A program made the translations under genes and the position numbers. The notes below the pieces were generated by a model. It was given only the letters and a program-made list of their open reading frames with translations. It was not told the origin of the DNA and did not search any database. Shown here piece by piece: positions 15,506 to 21,933 of a stretch of DNA of 32,745 bases; the first letter of the stretch is position 1, and each line of letters opens with the position of its first letter. The stretch is from IMG/VR virus record IMGVR_UViG_3300042472_000278, positions 1 to 32,745 of that record; one strand, 5' to 3'. The DNA comes from a virus.

Positions 15506-15721
15506 TTATAAAAACAATTCATTTTCGTAAAGTAGTTCATGTAGTTTAGTTCTTACTTTTTCAGCTAATTCAATTTCGTTTCCATTTTCTGAATGCTTAT
15601 ACATATTACGGTAATAGTTATCTAATTCGACAACTAGCATTCTCCATTTAAAACCGTTCATGCAGTCTTTTATTTCGTCTGCATCTTCAAAACTATCGAA
15701 CTCTAATATTACTTTACTCAT
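15506..15721 (-). CDS. Unrecognised small acidic protein, 71 residues
   Basis: The protein begins MSKVILEFDSFEDADEIKDC and ends HELLYENELFL. The segment MNGFKWRMLVVELDNYYRNM is followed by a charged helix. I recall similar proteins in other Bacteroidota phages without function. It overlaps the upstream gene by 8 bases. It ends about 70 bases before the promoter of the structured RNA, with no clear terminator in between. Confidence 0.7.
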   Translation of the reverse strand: MSKVILEFDSFEDADEIKDCMNGFKWRMLVVELDNYYRNMYKHSENGNEIELAEKVRTKLHELLYENELFL

Positions 15722-15914
15722 GTTCTATTTCTATTTCTACTTCATAACCTAATTTATTCAATGTGAATTTCAAAGCATCTTCAACGTTATCCCCTGAATA
15801 TTCATTTTCGCATTTTTCTCCATTTACTTCAATGCTTACACCATAATCATAGCAACAACCATCGCCACAAGTATAGTCCCAATTTCTTAATATTATTTTT
15901 ACTTTTTTACTCAT
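15714..15914 (-). CDS. Small Cys-containing protein, 66 residues
   Basis: The protein begins MSKKVKIILRNWDYTCGDGC, with three cysteines in CGDGCC near residues 16-21. This may bind a metal. The rest is acidic (VEIEIEHE at the end). No named family is recognised, though the pattern recurs in phage genomes. It is preceded by the 21-base direct repeat at 15917-15969. Confidence 0.7.
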   Translation of the reverse strand: MSKKVKIILRNWDYTCGDGCCYDYGVSIEVNGEKCENEYSGDNVEDALKFTLNKLGYEVEIEIEHE

Positions 15915-15916
15915 TT

Positions 15917-15969
15917 TTTTAAGGTTATATGTTTAAATTTTATTTTTATTTTAAGGTTATATGCTTAAA
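15917..15969. repeat. Direct repeat of 21 bases, two copies 32 bases apart
   Basis: TTTTAAGGTTATATG(T/C)TTAAA occurs at 15917-15937 and 15949-15969 (20 of 21 bases identical). One copy contains the stop codon of the metallophosphoesterase gene, the other lies just before the ATG at 15914. Minus-strand copies read CATATAACC. Confidence 0.8.
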
Positions 15970-17083
15970 AAAGTGTCGTTAATCGTGCCACTTGTCCAAA
16001 TTCTTTATGAAAAATGAACCCCTCAATAGCTAAAGGCGAATGTTGGTATCCTGATTTATGATGCCAACTATCTGCTGGACTTGGACTTCTTAAAGACTCT
16101 ATTTGAACGCTCATAATGTCTTTACTTGTTTTGTGGTGTATATGGTTTGTAAACCAATAACGGTGTTTACATTTATGCCAAAATTCACTTGCTTCATGAC
16201 ACATAAGCAAAGGTAAATCATTTTGCTTTGCACCGTCCCCGTGTGTTGTACCGATAATATTTTGACCGTAGATTGAATATTTTCTATGACTTGGCGACCT
16301 ATTAAATTCAATATTTGGGTGGTTATTATACCATGAATATAAACTATCCATTAAGAAAAAACCTGACATTTCATCATGATTAGATACGTTGTAAACAACT
16401 TCTAAATCTGCAATAGATACAAGTGTTTGAATTATATCAATATACAATTGTTTAGCCATTAAGAACGCTGAAAACCATTTTTCGTGAGAATCTTGCTGCG
16501 TTCCTTTCGTTGTTTGTCCTTTGGTGTTGTCGGTGTTTAGTATATCGTTACCAACTATTAATATAATTTTATCAATGTTGAATCCCTCCGATTTTTTTAT
16601 TATACTCGCAACTGCATCTCTAACTCTTTGTACTGCAATTTGTGAGTTGTACTCTTGACCTGTTTCAAAAGCATCACATAACTTATTTATATGTACATCA
16701 CTAGGCGAAATAAATAAACAATGTGAATCCTCATCTGATTTATTTCTTATTATTTGAATATGGTTAGGTCTTAAATCTTTTACGCTACCTATAAAATCTT
16801 CTTTAAAATCTTCGTAGTTAAATATATTGTTTTCCCCTTTAACATTGATTGAGTAGTTTTTTCCTTTATACCAATAATGTTTTACTTTTTCGGGGTCTAT
16901 TCCTACTTTATCGCATTCGTCTAATATACCTTTGTCAACTCTAGTGCTGATTAATTTAGATATACTTCTTCGTTTATTATCATTAAATTCAATATTTAAT
17001 TCTTTGCACATTAAACGAGCAGTTTCCCGCTTTGAGTTGTTGGAACTGTATAATTCCATTATTCTGTCGATATTCTCAACCAT
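15965..17083 (-). CDS. Calcineurin-like metallophosphoesterase
   Basis: This 372-residue protein has the five motifs of the calcineurin-like fold: DVH at 129-131, GND at 178-180, NHDE at 235-238, HGD at 281-283 and NHIHH at 313-317. Such enzymes use two metal ions to cleave phosphoesters, and in phages are often DNA nucleases related to SbcD/Mre11 or act on nucleotides. Two motifs deviate slightly: SNHD instead of GNHD and NHxH instead of GHxH. About 120 residues precede the catalytic fold and include a possible HTH (RETARLMCKELNIEFNDNKR), which suggests DNA binding. It follows a terminator, so it needs its own promoter, not identified here. Substrate unknown. Confidence 0.85.
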   Translation of the reverse strand: MVENIDRIMELYSSNNSKRETARLMCKELNIEFNDNKRRSISKLISTRVDKGILDECDKVGIDPEKVKHYWYKGKNYSINVKGENNIFNYEDFKEDFIGSVKDLRPNHIQIIRNKSDEDSHCLFISPSDVHINKLCDAFETGQEYNSQIAVQRVRDAVASIIKKSEGFNIDKIILIVGNDILNTDNTKGQTTKGTQQDSHEKWFSAFLMAKQLYIDIIQTLVSIADLEVVYNVSNHDEMSGFFLMDSLYSWYNNHPNIEFNRSPSHRKYSIYGQNIIGTTHGDGAKQNDLPLLMCHEASEFWHKCKHRYWFTNHIHHKTSKDIMSVQIESLRSPSPADSWHHKSGYQHSPLAIEGFIFHKEFGQVARLTTLF

Positions 17084-17102
17084 AAACTAATTAATTAATA
17101 CA

Positions 17103-17136
17103 TAAAAAAAGCAACGCTAACTTAATAACGTTGCTA
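17103..17136 (-). terminator. Intrinsic terminator after the early small-gene operon
   Basis: The minus strand folds GCAACG (17134-17129) with CGTTGC (17116-17111) over a 12-base loop, followed by seven T. It lies after the 35-residue gene and before the metallophosphoesterase. Confidence 0.75.
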
Positions 17137-17159
17137 AATTAAATATTTTTATTAACTAA

Positions 17160-17267
17160 TTACTTTTTAATTAATTCTTTTATCTTTTTATCTATTTCTT
17201 TTTTCTTTTTATCACTTACATATAATTTGCAAGTTTCTAAAGTTTTAATTAAATATTCAAATTTCAT
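17160..17267 (-). CDS. Small Lys-rich protein, 35 residues
   Basis: The ATG at 17267 overlaps the end of the preceding gene by 11 bases, and a TAA lies at 17160. The protein begins MKFEYLIKTLETCKLYVSDK and then is almost entirely Lys, Glu and Ile. It is the last reading frame before the terminator at 17103. No family is recognised. It may be genuine given the overlap, but low-complexity AT-rich DNA can produce such frames by chance. Confidence 0.5.
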   Translation of the reverse strand: MKFEYLIKTLETCKLYVSDKKKKEIDKKIKELIKK

Positions 17268-17649
17268 GTTCTTTCAAGTATAAATCAATTAAAAATTTTG
17301 TTTTTTCTAAATCTTCTTTAAAGTTTCCTTTCTTACGACATCTTATCACTCGCTTAATAATATCAAATTCATATGAATTAAGCTGTTTTTCTTCGCTAAA
17401 CTTATAAAGTGAACCTTTGCTATTATCGTAGTGTTTAGGTGTCTTTAAATCGATTGTTTCTACTTCTGTTTTATATCCGTAATCTCCAGGTTCAGAATAA
17501 AACGAATATTGTGAACTATCAAAACTAGTTCCGTAATAATTAATCGGATAGATTATACTATCACTTTCTATTACTGTACCCGTAAATTTGTCTTTGTTAA
17601 GTCTAGTTACTTTAACTTTAAACTTTAATTCTTTGTGTATTCCAATCAT
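17257..17649 (-). CDS. Unrecognised protein, 130 residues
   Basis: The protein begins MIGIHKELKFKVKVTRLNKD. The first 60 residues have beta-strand character (TGTVIESDSIIYPINYYGTS) and the last 40 are helical and basic (RRKKGNFKEDLEK type; the sequence shows IIKRVIRCRKKGNFKEDLEK). The C-terminus resembles helices seen in short phage early proteins. The ATG overlaps the stop of the 94-residue gene (ATGA). Function unknown. Confidence 0.65.
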   Translation of the reverse strand: MIGIHKELKFKVKVTRLNKDKFTGTVIESDSIIYPINYYGTSFDSSQYSFYSEPGDYGYKTEVETIDLKTPKHYDNSKGSLYKFSEEKQLNSYEFDIIKRVIRCRKKGNFKEDLEKTKFLIDLYLKEHEI

Positions 17650-17930
17650 TTGTCTTCTGTTATTATTAAATTATCAATAAAAAATTGTTTTAGTAAAATG
17701 TATATTTCGCTTTGTTGGTCAATAGCTTCTAAACTTGCTGAACCTATTAAAACGTTGTCGGTATTTCTAAATTTCTTCATTAATGTTCTAGCATTGTTAA
17801 CCATATGCTTATCAAAAATATCACGTCTAATAGTTGTATTATCAATTAAATCCTCTAAAATATCAGAAATAAAAGGTAATAATATTGACGTTGCAACTAG
17901 TTTTTGGTTTATTGTTAAATTCTTAATCAT
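17646..17930 (-). CDS. Unrecognised helical protein, 94 residues
   Basis: The protein starts MIKNLTINQKLVATSILLPF, with a weakly hydrophobic N-terminal helix not long enough to call a membrane anchor. It continues as charged helices and ends FFIDNLIITEDK. It overlaps the genes on both sides. I recognise no family. It belongs to the early small-gene operon. Confidence 0.65.
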   Translation of the reverse strand: MIKNLTINQKLVATSILLPFISDILEDLIDNTTIRRDIFDKHMVNNARTLMKKFRNTDNVLIGSASLEAIDQQSEIYILLKQFFIDNLIITEDK

Positions 17931-18069
17931 TTTCTTCGTTATTTACGTACCAACCACAACACTTTTTACTTACTGCAAACGCTTTAAAATCCTTTCTAAA
18001 GAACCTTTGCTTTCTTATCATGGCTCTTGACCATTCTTTAATTATTATTCTTTTACTTTTTTTATTCAT
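17923..18069 (-). CDS. Small basic protein, 48 residues
   Basis: I take the ATG at 18069, giving MNKKSKRIIIKEWSRAMIRK, because the ATG at 18114 lies 53 bases inside the upstream gene and adds an unlikely stretch. The protein is strongly basic, with two neighbouring Cys (KKCCGWYV) near the C-terminus. It overlaps the upstream stop and the downstream start. No family is recognised. The basic charge suggests nucleic acid binding. Confidence 0.55.
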   Translation of the reverse strand: MNKKSKRIIIKEWSRAMIRKQRFFRKDFKAFAVSKKCCGWYVNNEEND

Positions 18070-18346
18070 AATATAAATCATTATCGTAATTATCAATGTA
18101 GTTGCATACATCATTACCTTGTTTCATGCCTTTTGAATATAATGGATTATGAGAATATACTCCTCTAGTTATTTTAAAATTATTATCATATGATAAATAA
18201 AATTTTAATCTTATACATGAATTTCTATTTATATAACGTGAAACACTAACTAGATTTAATTCTCTTCCAGCTTCTCTTGTAGACTCGAAAGTATTTATTA
18301 GTTTACCCTCTAAATCAAATTGATATACTATTTTTTTACTTTTCAT
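18062..18346 (-). CDS. NUMOD1-like DNA-binding protein
   Basis: The protein has VYQFDLEGKLINTFESTREA followed by GRELNLVSVSRYINRN, the pattern of NUMOD1 repeats (a modular HTH found with homing endonucleases: 'v.qfd..G..i..f.S..eAar.lg...s.I...'). Here it stands alone in a 94-residue protein without a GIY-YIG or HNH nuclease domain. It is therefore a DNA-binding remnant or a regulator. The C-terminal part (PLYSKGMKQGNDVCNYIDNY) is not recognised. It overlaps both neighbours. Confidence 0.7.
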   Translation of the reverse strand: MKSKKIVYQFDLEGKLINTFESTREAGRELNLVSVSRYINRNSCIRLKFYLSYDNNFKITRGVYSHNPLYSKGMKQGNDVCNYIDNYDNDLYYE

Positions 18347-18581
18347 TTTCTTTATTTTTATTTAAATAATTAAAATAACGCTCTTCTAATTCTAAATCAT
18401 CAAACATTTCTTTAATATCCATTTTAGGATTAATAAAACTATCGTTTCTAGGTTTTAAATAATCATCTGTTAACTGTTCTAGTTCCTGACGTTGCTCAAT
18501 ACTTGCCAAAACTATCCAAATAAATATAACTATCAGTCCAAATAATGCAGTTAATAAAGCTGCTGTATACATTACTTTCAT
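18336..18581 (-). CDS. Small membrane-anchored protein, 81 residues
   Basis: Residues 5-27 (YTAALLTALFGLIVIFIWIV) form a clear membrane helix near the N-terminus. An acidic soluble part follows (IEQRQELEQLTDDYLKPRND). The C-terminal tail is charged. This is a single-pass inner membrane protein with most of the chain probably in the cytoplasm. It may alter host functions early in infection. No family is recognised. Overlaps on both sides show it belongs to the early operon. Confidence 0.65.
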   Translation of the reverse strand: MKVMYTAALLTALFGLIVIFIWIVLASIEQRQELEQLTDDYLKPRNDSFINPKMDIKEMFDDLELEERYFNYLNKNKENEK

Positions 18582-18811
18582 TTTATTTCGTTTAAATATT
18601 TATCAATCTTTTTTAAATTCAATTCTGTAAAGTTTACACGATAATTTAACCATAAACTTAAACTTGTTTTGCACATACCTAAATCAATTAATTCTTTATG
18701 TACAATTGATTTACCTTGCTCTCCATTCTTATAATAACTAGAAATAATATTAAATACTTCTTCACGTTTTAAATCGTTTCTTTGCTTTAATTCTTCGCTT
18801 ATTCTACCCAT
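18578..18811 (-). CDS. Small HTH-type protein, 77 residues
   Basis: The second half, LIDLGMCKTSLSLWLNYRVN followed by FTELNLKKIDKYLNE, has the spacing of a Cro/CI-type helix-turn-helix in which 'S.S.WLN' is the recognition helix. The N-terminal half (KREEVFNIISSYYKNGEQGK) is a charged helix. It could be a transcriptional regulator of the early genes. It is too short to call a lysogeny repressor, and no integrase accompanies it. Its ATG overlaps the upstream stop by one base. Confidence 0.55.
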   Translation of the reverse strand: MGRISEELKQRNDLKREEVFNIISSYYKNGEQGKSIVHKELIDLGMCKTSLSLWLNYRVNFTELNLKKIDKYLNEIK

Positions 18812-19032
18812 TACTTAAATTTTTTGTTGTAATAATCTTCGCCACTAAACCAATATTCATAATTAGTTACTCCTGATGATTTTTTTAACTTATCTCCATG
18901 AGCTTCAATAATCTGTTGTTTTTCTTGTTCTAGTTTATAGTTCAATAGTTCTATTATTTGCTCTCTAGTGAATGTTGACTGCATCCTATCAATTTCAAAT
19001 GAATGTATCAACTGTTGTATTGTTGTTCTCAT
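18811..19032 (-). CDS. Unrecognised small protein, 73 residues
   Basis: The protein begins MRTTIQQLIHSFEIDRMQST, continues with a charged helix (IIELLNYKLEQEKQQIIEAH) and ends GEDYYNKKFK. It looks like a short coiled coil with an aromatic tail. It overlaps the 50-residue gene upstream by ATGA and the HTH gene downstream by one base. No family is recognised. It is a member of the early operon. Confidence 0.65.
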   Translation of the reverse strand: MRTTIQQLIHSFEIDRMQSTFTREQIIELLNYKLEQEKQQIIEAHGDKLKKSSGVTNYEYWFSGEDYYNKKFK

Positions 19033-19181
19033 TTACCGTATTTTATTTTGTTGTTTAAATTGTGAATGTAGTTTATCCAATCGTTAAATGTGTTTAAAGG
19101 ATTGTTTGGAACTACTGTATTTTGAATGTTTTTCTTTTTTGGATTGTATGTGTTTAAATCCCATGTTATATTTGTTTTCAT
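19029..19181 (-). CDS. Small Asn-rich protein, 50 residues
   Basis: The ATG at 19181 follows the stop of the DnaA-like gene by one base, and the TGA at 19029 overlaps the next ATG (ATGA). The protein begins MKTNITWDLNTYNPKKKNIQ and ends NNKIKYGK. It fills a stretch that would otherwise be empty. No family is recognised. Confidence 0.65.
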   Translation of the reverse strand: MKTNITWDLNTYNPKKKNIQNTVVPNNPLNTFNDWINYIHNLNNKIKYGK

Positions 19182-19182
19182 C

Positions 19183-19542
19183 TTAAAATGCTTTAGTTGT
19201 AAATATTGCTCTTAACTCTGTGTTTATTTCGTCTACTGTTTCCTTAAATACTTTGTCATTATATTCTAAATAATTATCTACTGTTTTAACTCCATGTAGT
19301 ACCGTAGCGTGGTCTTTTTTACCACATATTAAACCAATTCTTTTAAGGTTTAGATTAGTGTTATTTCGTAGATACCACATTAACAACTGCCTTTTAAAAA
19401 CTAAATCTCTACTTCTACAGACTAAACTAATTTTATGCTTTTGGATAATTGTTTTAACTCTAAATATATGTTCAGTTTTTTTAAGTTCAGAACCGCATAT
19501 TCTCATTATACGGTACTGATATGGTAATTCAAATTTATACAT
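19183..19542 (-). CDS. DnaA domain IV-like DNA-binding protein
   Basis: This 119-residue protein matches the C-terminal DNA-binding domain of the bacterial initiator DnaA. SRSRDLVFKRQLLMWYLRNN at 44-63 is the first helix pair and GKKDHATVLH at 74-83 is the DnaA signature that contacts the DnaA box. The ATPase (AAA+) domain is absent. A protein of this kind could bind DnaA boxes in the phage origin or the host chromosome, either to start phage replication or to compete with host DnaA. The ATG overlaps the preceding stop. It is the second gene after the promoter at 19969. Confidence 0.85.
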   Translation of the reverse strand: MYKFELPYQYRIMRICGSELKKTEHIFRVKTIIQKHKISLVCRSRDLVFKRQLLMWYLRNNTNLNLKRIGLICGKKDHATVLHGVKTVDNYLEYNDKVFKETVDEINTELRAIFTTKAF

Positions 19543-19936
19543 TGTAAGTAAGATTATAATTAATAGATTCTACTTCTTTTTCAAATTGGTTAATGAACTC
19601 TTTTGATAGGCTCATTTCATCAATTGACTTTCCACCTAATGAAATATTAGTTAATGATTTCAAATAACCTAAACCATCTTCATCATGAGAACCACCACCA
19701 AACTCATGACTATCTGTATCGATATCATAATTAAATTCAATGTTGTTATCAGTATTTGAATAAATGATTAGTTTATCATCTTCTAATAACAATTCGAACT
19801 CATCTTGTTCGTCTAAAATACTTTCTTCAATATGGTAAAGTAAACCAGTTTTAACACCGTTTAAATTAGCTAAATCTTCATTAACATAGCTTCTAAAATA
19901 CTTTCCGTTTACGAATAATAAATAAATTGTTTGCAT
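19535..19936 (-). CDS. Unrecognised acidic protein, 133 residues
   Basis: The protein begins MQTIYLLFVNGKYFRSYVNE. It is rich in Asp and Glu (ESILDEQDEFELLLEDDKLI and a HEFGGGSHDEDGLGY segment near residues 77-92). It is the first gene behind the TATATTTG promoter at 19969. The acidity could mean a DNA mimic or inhibitor of a host nucleic acid enzyme, as is common for first early genes, but this is speculation. No family is recognised. Confidence 0.65.
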   Translation of the reverse strand: MQTIYLLFVNGKYFRSYVNEDLANLNGVKTGLLYHIEESILDEQDEFELLLEDDKLIIYSNTDNNIEFNYDIDTDSHEFGGGSHDEDGLGYLKSLTNISLGGKSIDEMSLSKEFINQFEKEVESINYNLTYNV

Positions 19937-19968
19937 AATTTCTATTTGTTTAATTGTTAACTCTGAAG

Positions 19969-19976
19969 CAAATATA
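19969..19976 (-). promoter_or_regulatory. Bacteroidota promoter -7 element (TATATTTG)
   Basis: TATATTTG on the minus strand, about 33 bases before the ATG at 19936 and about 60 bases after the terminator at 20038-20063. A TTTG lies 26 bases upstream, a bit further than usual for a -33 element. Confidence 0.6.
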
Positions 19977-20035
19977 CATATTCTTTTTTAATTATTAATC
20001 AAATTTAATAATAAATATTTAAGTTTATTTCATAA

Positions 20036-20063
20036 AAAAACCTAACTCATTACAAGCTAGGTT
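20036..20063 (-). terminator. Intrinsic terminator after the recombination/SSB unit
   Basis: On the minus strand AACCTA (around 20063) pairs with TAGGTT (around 20040), followed by seven T. It ends the unit that starts at 22522. Confidence 0.75.
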
Positions 20064-20086
20064 ATTAAAGGTTAAATTATTTTTTG

Positions 20087-20374
20087 TTAAAAGGGTAAAC
20101 TATCGTCTTTTTTAGGTTCATTAACCACGTTTTCAGCTTCCTTTTCAGCTACTTTGATATTTCCATCTGTAAAAACTACTCTACCGTTTGCGATGTATTG
20201 TTTTTGAACTTTACTTTCACGTTCTTCTTTACTTTGGCTATATGCCATTGATACGTTGTTTCCGTATCGTGTGTCATCATTCACAAAGATTTGAGTATTT
20301 AAATACTTCCCGTCTACTAATTTGCTTTTATCTACTTTAGATAAATCGATACTTAAATTTAAAATTGTTGCCAT
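20087..20374 (-). CDS. Single-stranded DNA-binding protein-like
   Basis: The protein has a beta-rich body (LNLSIDLSKVDKSKLVDGKY, then NTQIFVNDDTRYGNNVSM) and ends KKDDSLPF. An acidic linker plus D-x-LPF tip is the hallmark of bacterial and phage SSB proteins, through which they recruit partner enzymes. At 95 residues it is shorter than classical SSB (about 150 or more), and no OB-fold motif is certain by eye. It stands in the same unit as the candidate annealing protein, which supports a role on single-stranded DNA during replication or recombination. Confidence 0.65.
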   Translation of the reverse strand: MATILNLSIDLSKVDKSKLVDGKYLNTQIFVNDDTRYGNNVSMAYSQSKEERESKVQKQYIANGRVVFTDGNIKVAEKEAENVVNEPKKDDSLPF

Positions 20375-20400
20375 ACTTATTATTTATTTATTATTGGTTA

Positions 20401-20661
20401 TTATTTAATTAATTCTTTTATTGCTGACAATGTAACTATAAACATATACGGGTCATTTAATGTTTCTTTTTCTTTAATAGCTTTATTAATAATATCAATT
20501 ACATCATCAATTAACATTATAGCGTTATGATTATTTTTATTAAATACTAAATGCCTAATATAATCCGACATATTCATATAGTTAGCAGCAGCTATGTCAA
20601 TTAAATTACTTTTTTCTTCTTCACTTAATCTCACATTAAGATTTACTAATTTACTTTCCAT
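20401..20661 (-). CDS. Ribbon-helix-helix-type DNA-binding protein
   Basis: The N-terminal part, LVNLNVRLSEEEKSNLIDIA followed by NMSDYIRHLVF, fits a ribbon-helix-helix domain (beta strand, then two helices), similar to MobC-like and antitoxin-type regulators. The rest is helical. At 86 residues it is a small dimeric DNA-binding protein in likelihood. It could control the promoter at 22522 or the early genes. No toxin partner is encoded beside it. Confidence 0.65.
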   Translation of the reverse strand: MESKLVNLNVRLSEEEKSNLIDIAAANYMNMSDYIRHLVFNKNNHNAIMLIDDVIDIINKAIKEKETLNDPYMFIVTLSAIKELIK

Positions 20662-20662
20662 T

Positions 20663-21139
20663 TTATTTATTTTTAACTGATAAACTACTTTTACTAAACG
20701 TTACTATTGGCACTTCCAAAACCTCTCCCGTTTGTTCATTAAGCGAAGATATATTATTCTTTTGGTTTTCGTAAACAGATTTATATTTATTTTCAATTTG
20801 AACTAGGTTTTCTTTTGCGACTTTCCACTCATCAATATTTTTAAAATCGAATTGTTTTCTACCCTCAACACGTGTGAATTGATACGTACCTATTTTAAAC
20901 GTTTTGTCATACTTTTCTGATTCGTTATAAGCTAATTCATCTATTTGCTTTTTCGCTTCGTTAAAACGCTTCTCTAACTCTTTAAAGACTGCGAATGCTT
21001 CTAATGAGTTTGTAAATCCTAAATCAACGTTTCTTATTACTAAATCAATTTGATTTTGAATAACATTAATTGAATCAGTTGTTAAACTAACACCATTGTA
21101 GTTTTCTTCCATGTACTGTTGTTCTTCTCTATTTTGCAT
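20663..21139 (-). CDS. Coiled-coil early protein, 158 residues
   Basis: The protein begins MQNREEQQYMEENYNGVSLT. A long charged helix (LEAFAVFKELEKRFNEAKKQ) runs through residues 45-80. A second helical region follows (DEWKVAKENLVQIENKYKSV), and the tail is Ser-rich. Its arrangement is similar to Gam-like or other helical phage proteins encoded beside recombination genes, but it is not a clear match. It ends one base before the RHH gene. Function is unknown. Confidence 0.65.
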   Translation of the reverse strand: MQNREEQQYMEENYNGVSLTTDSINVIQNQIDLVIRNVDLGFTNSLEAFAVFKELEKRFNEAKKQIDELAYNESEKYDKTFKIGTYQFTRVEGRKQFDFKNIDEWKVAKENLVQIENKYKSVYENQKNNISSLNEQTGEVLEVPIVTFSKSSLSVKNK

Positions 21140-21183
21140 AATTCTATTTTTTTTTTGTAAATATATTAATTTTTGTTGTATTT

Positions 21184-21199
21184 GCGTAATTAGTTACGC
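21184..21199. repeat. Perfect short palindrome (GCGTAA, 4-base loop, TTACGC)
   Basis: GCGTAA and TTACGC flank TTAG. It lies 12 bases past the stop of the 80-residue gene, in a gap of about 70 bases. No T-run follows, so it is not a typical terminator. It forms the downstream border of the small-gene insert. Confidence 0.7.
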
Positions 21200-21210
21200 C
21201 TATCAGCTAG

Positions 21211-21453
21211 TTAGCAGCCATTTAAAACAAAGAACTTTTCAGCCTTATCTCTGAACTTACCAACTCCAAATATCCTTACCATAAAGTCATCACCTATGGC
21301 TTCAATAAACTCACCTTCTTTTAAGTGTGGTTCATCTCCAATCACACTTTCATAAATCGGATAGAATAAACGGCTGCTAACAGCAGGTATATTCAATGTC
21401 GAGCATCGAGTGTAATCAGAGTTTAGTTTTTCAATCAAATCTTGTGTTGTCAT
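21211..21453 (-). CDS. Unrecognised protein, 80 residues (possible cassette gene)
   Basis: The protein begins MTTQDLIEKLNSDYTRCSTL and ends AEKFFVLNGC. The centre (EGEFIEAIGDDFMVRIFGVG) is beta-rich. I recognise no family. It is bounded by a half-site resembling part of the 21866-21928 palindrome upstream and by a perfect palindrome downstream. The flanking spacer DNA is longer than elsewhere in the operon, which suggests it was added as a unit. Confidence 0.65.
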   Translation of the reverse strand: MTTQDLIEKLNSDYTRCSTLNIPAVSSRLFYPIYESVIGDEPHLKEGEFIEAIGDDFMVRIFGVGKFRDKAEKFFVLNGC

Positions 21454-21489
21454 ATAGTTTAATTTTTCAAATTCGGCACTAAATATACC

Positions 21490-21505
21490 TGCAAAACGTT
21501 ATATG
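21490..21505. repeat. Half-site resembling the larger palindrome
   Basis: TGCAAAACGTTATATG at 21490-21505 matches TGCAATGCGTTATACG at 21915-21930 in 13 of 16 bases. Both sit three to five bases beyond a stop codon (of genes 21509 and 21934). Confidence 0.6.
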
Positions 21506-21508
21506 TAA

Positions 21509-21835
21509 TTAACGTGAAACTATAACCATTCCATATTTAGGATGGTATTGAACAGCACATTTATATTCTTCTGCTAACTTATAAAATTTCTCTATAAATT
21601 CATTATGCTTTTCATTTGTTGTGTTTTTCCTTAATTCAATTCTTTGCCCATCTAAACTTGCATATCTTAAACCTATTTCAATACCATGTTTTATACCTTT
21701 ATTCCAAGTTTCTCTCATTTCTTGCTTAGAATATTTATTAGCACCAAAAAGCAAACTTAATCCGCTTTCTTTTTCTTGAAAAGATTTATCACCTTGCATA
21801 CTTTCATTAAAAATATGCTCAATTCTTACATCCAT
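21509..21835 (-). CDS. Unrecognised protein, 108 residues (possible cassette gene)
   Basis: The protein begins MDVRIEHIFNESMQGDKSFQ. A helical middle (MRETWNKGIKHGIEIGLRYA) is followed by a charged helix (NEKHNEFIEKFYKLAEEYKC) and a short strand end (YGMVIVSR). I recognise no family. It follows the 62-base palindrome at 21866-21928. Its stop is immediately followed by a half-site of similar sequence, so it may be a mobile small-gene cassette. Confidence 0.65.
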   Translation of the reverse strand: MDVRIEHIFNESMQGDKSFQEKESGLSLLFGANKYSKQEMRETWNKGIKHGIEIGLRYASLDGQRIELRKNTTNEKHNEFIEKFYKLAEEYKCAVQYHPKYGMVIVSR

Positions 21836-21865
21836 TTTACTTAAATTTAATTATTAAAAACTACA

Positions 21866-21928
21866 TATAACAGCAATTTGGCGAAAAAACGTACACATCC
21901 AAGGTTCGCCAAGTTGCAATGCGTTATA
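21866..21928. repeat. Large imperfect palindrome, attC-like or operator
   Basis: Arm 21866-21885 pairs with arm 21905-21928 over the outer six bases (TATAAC/GTTATA), an inner GCAA/TTGC and an inner eight (TTGGCGAA/TTCGCCAA), with a four-base bulge and a 19-base loop. It lies five bases past the stop of the 21934 gene. No T-run follows. It could be a recombination site, an operator, or an origin structure. Confidence 0.75.
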
Positions 21929-21933
21929 CGACA

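Noticed and set aside
16111-16311. Minus-strand frame of 66 residues inside the metallophosphoesterase gene
   Set aside because: It lies wholly within a well-supported gene with all motifs in the other frame.
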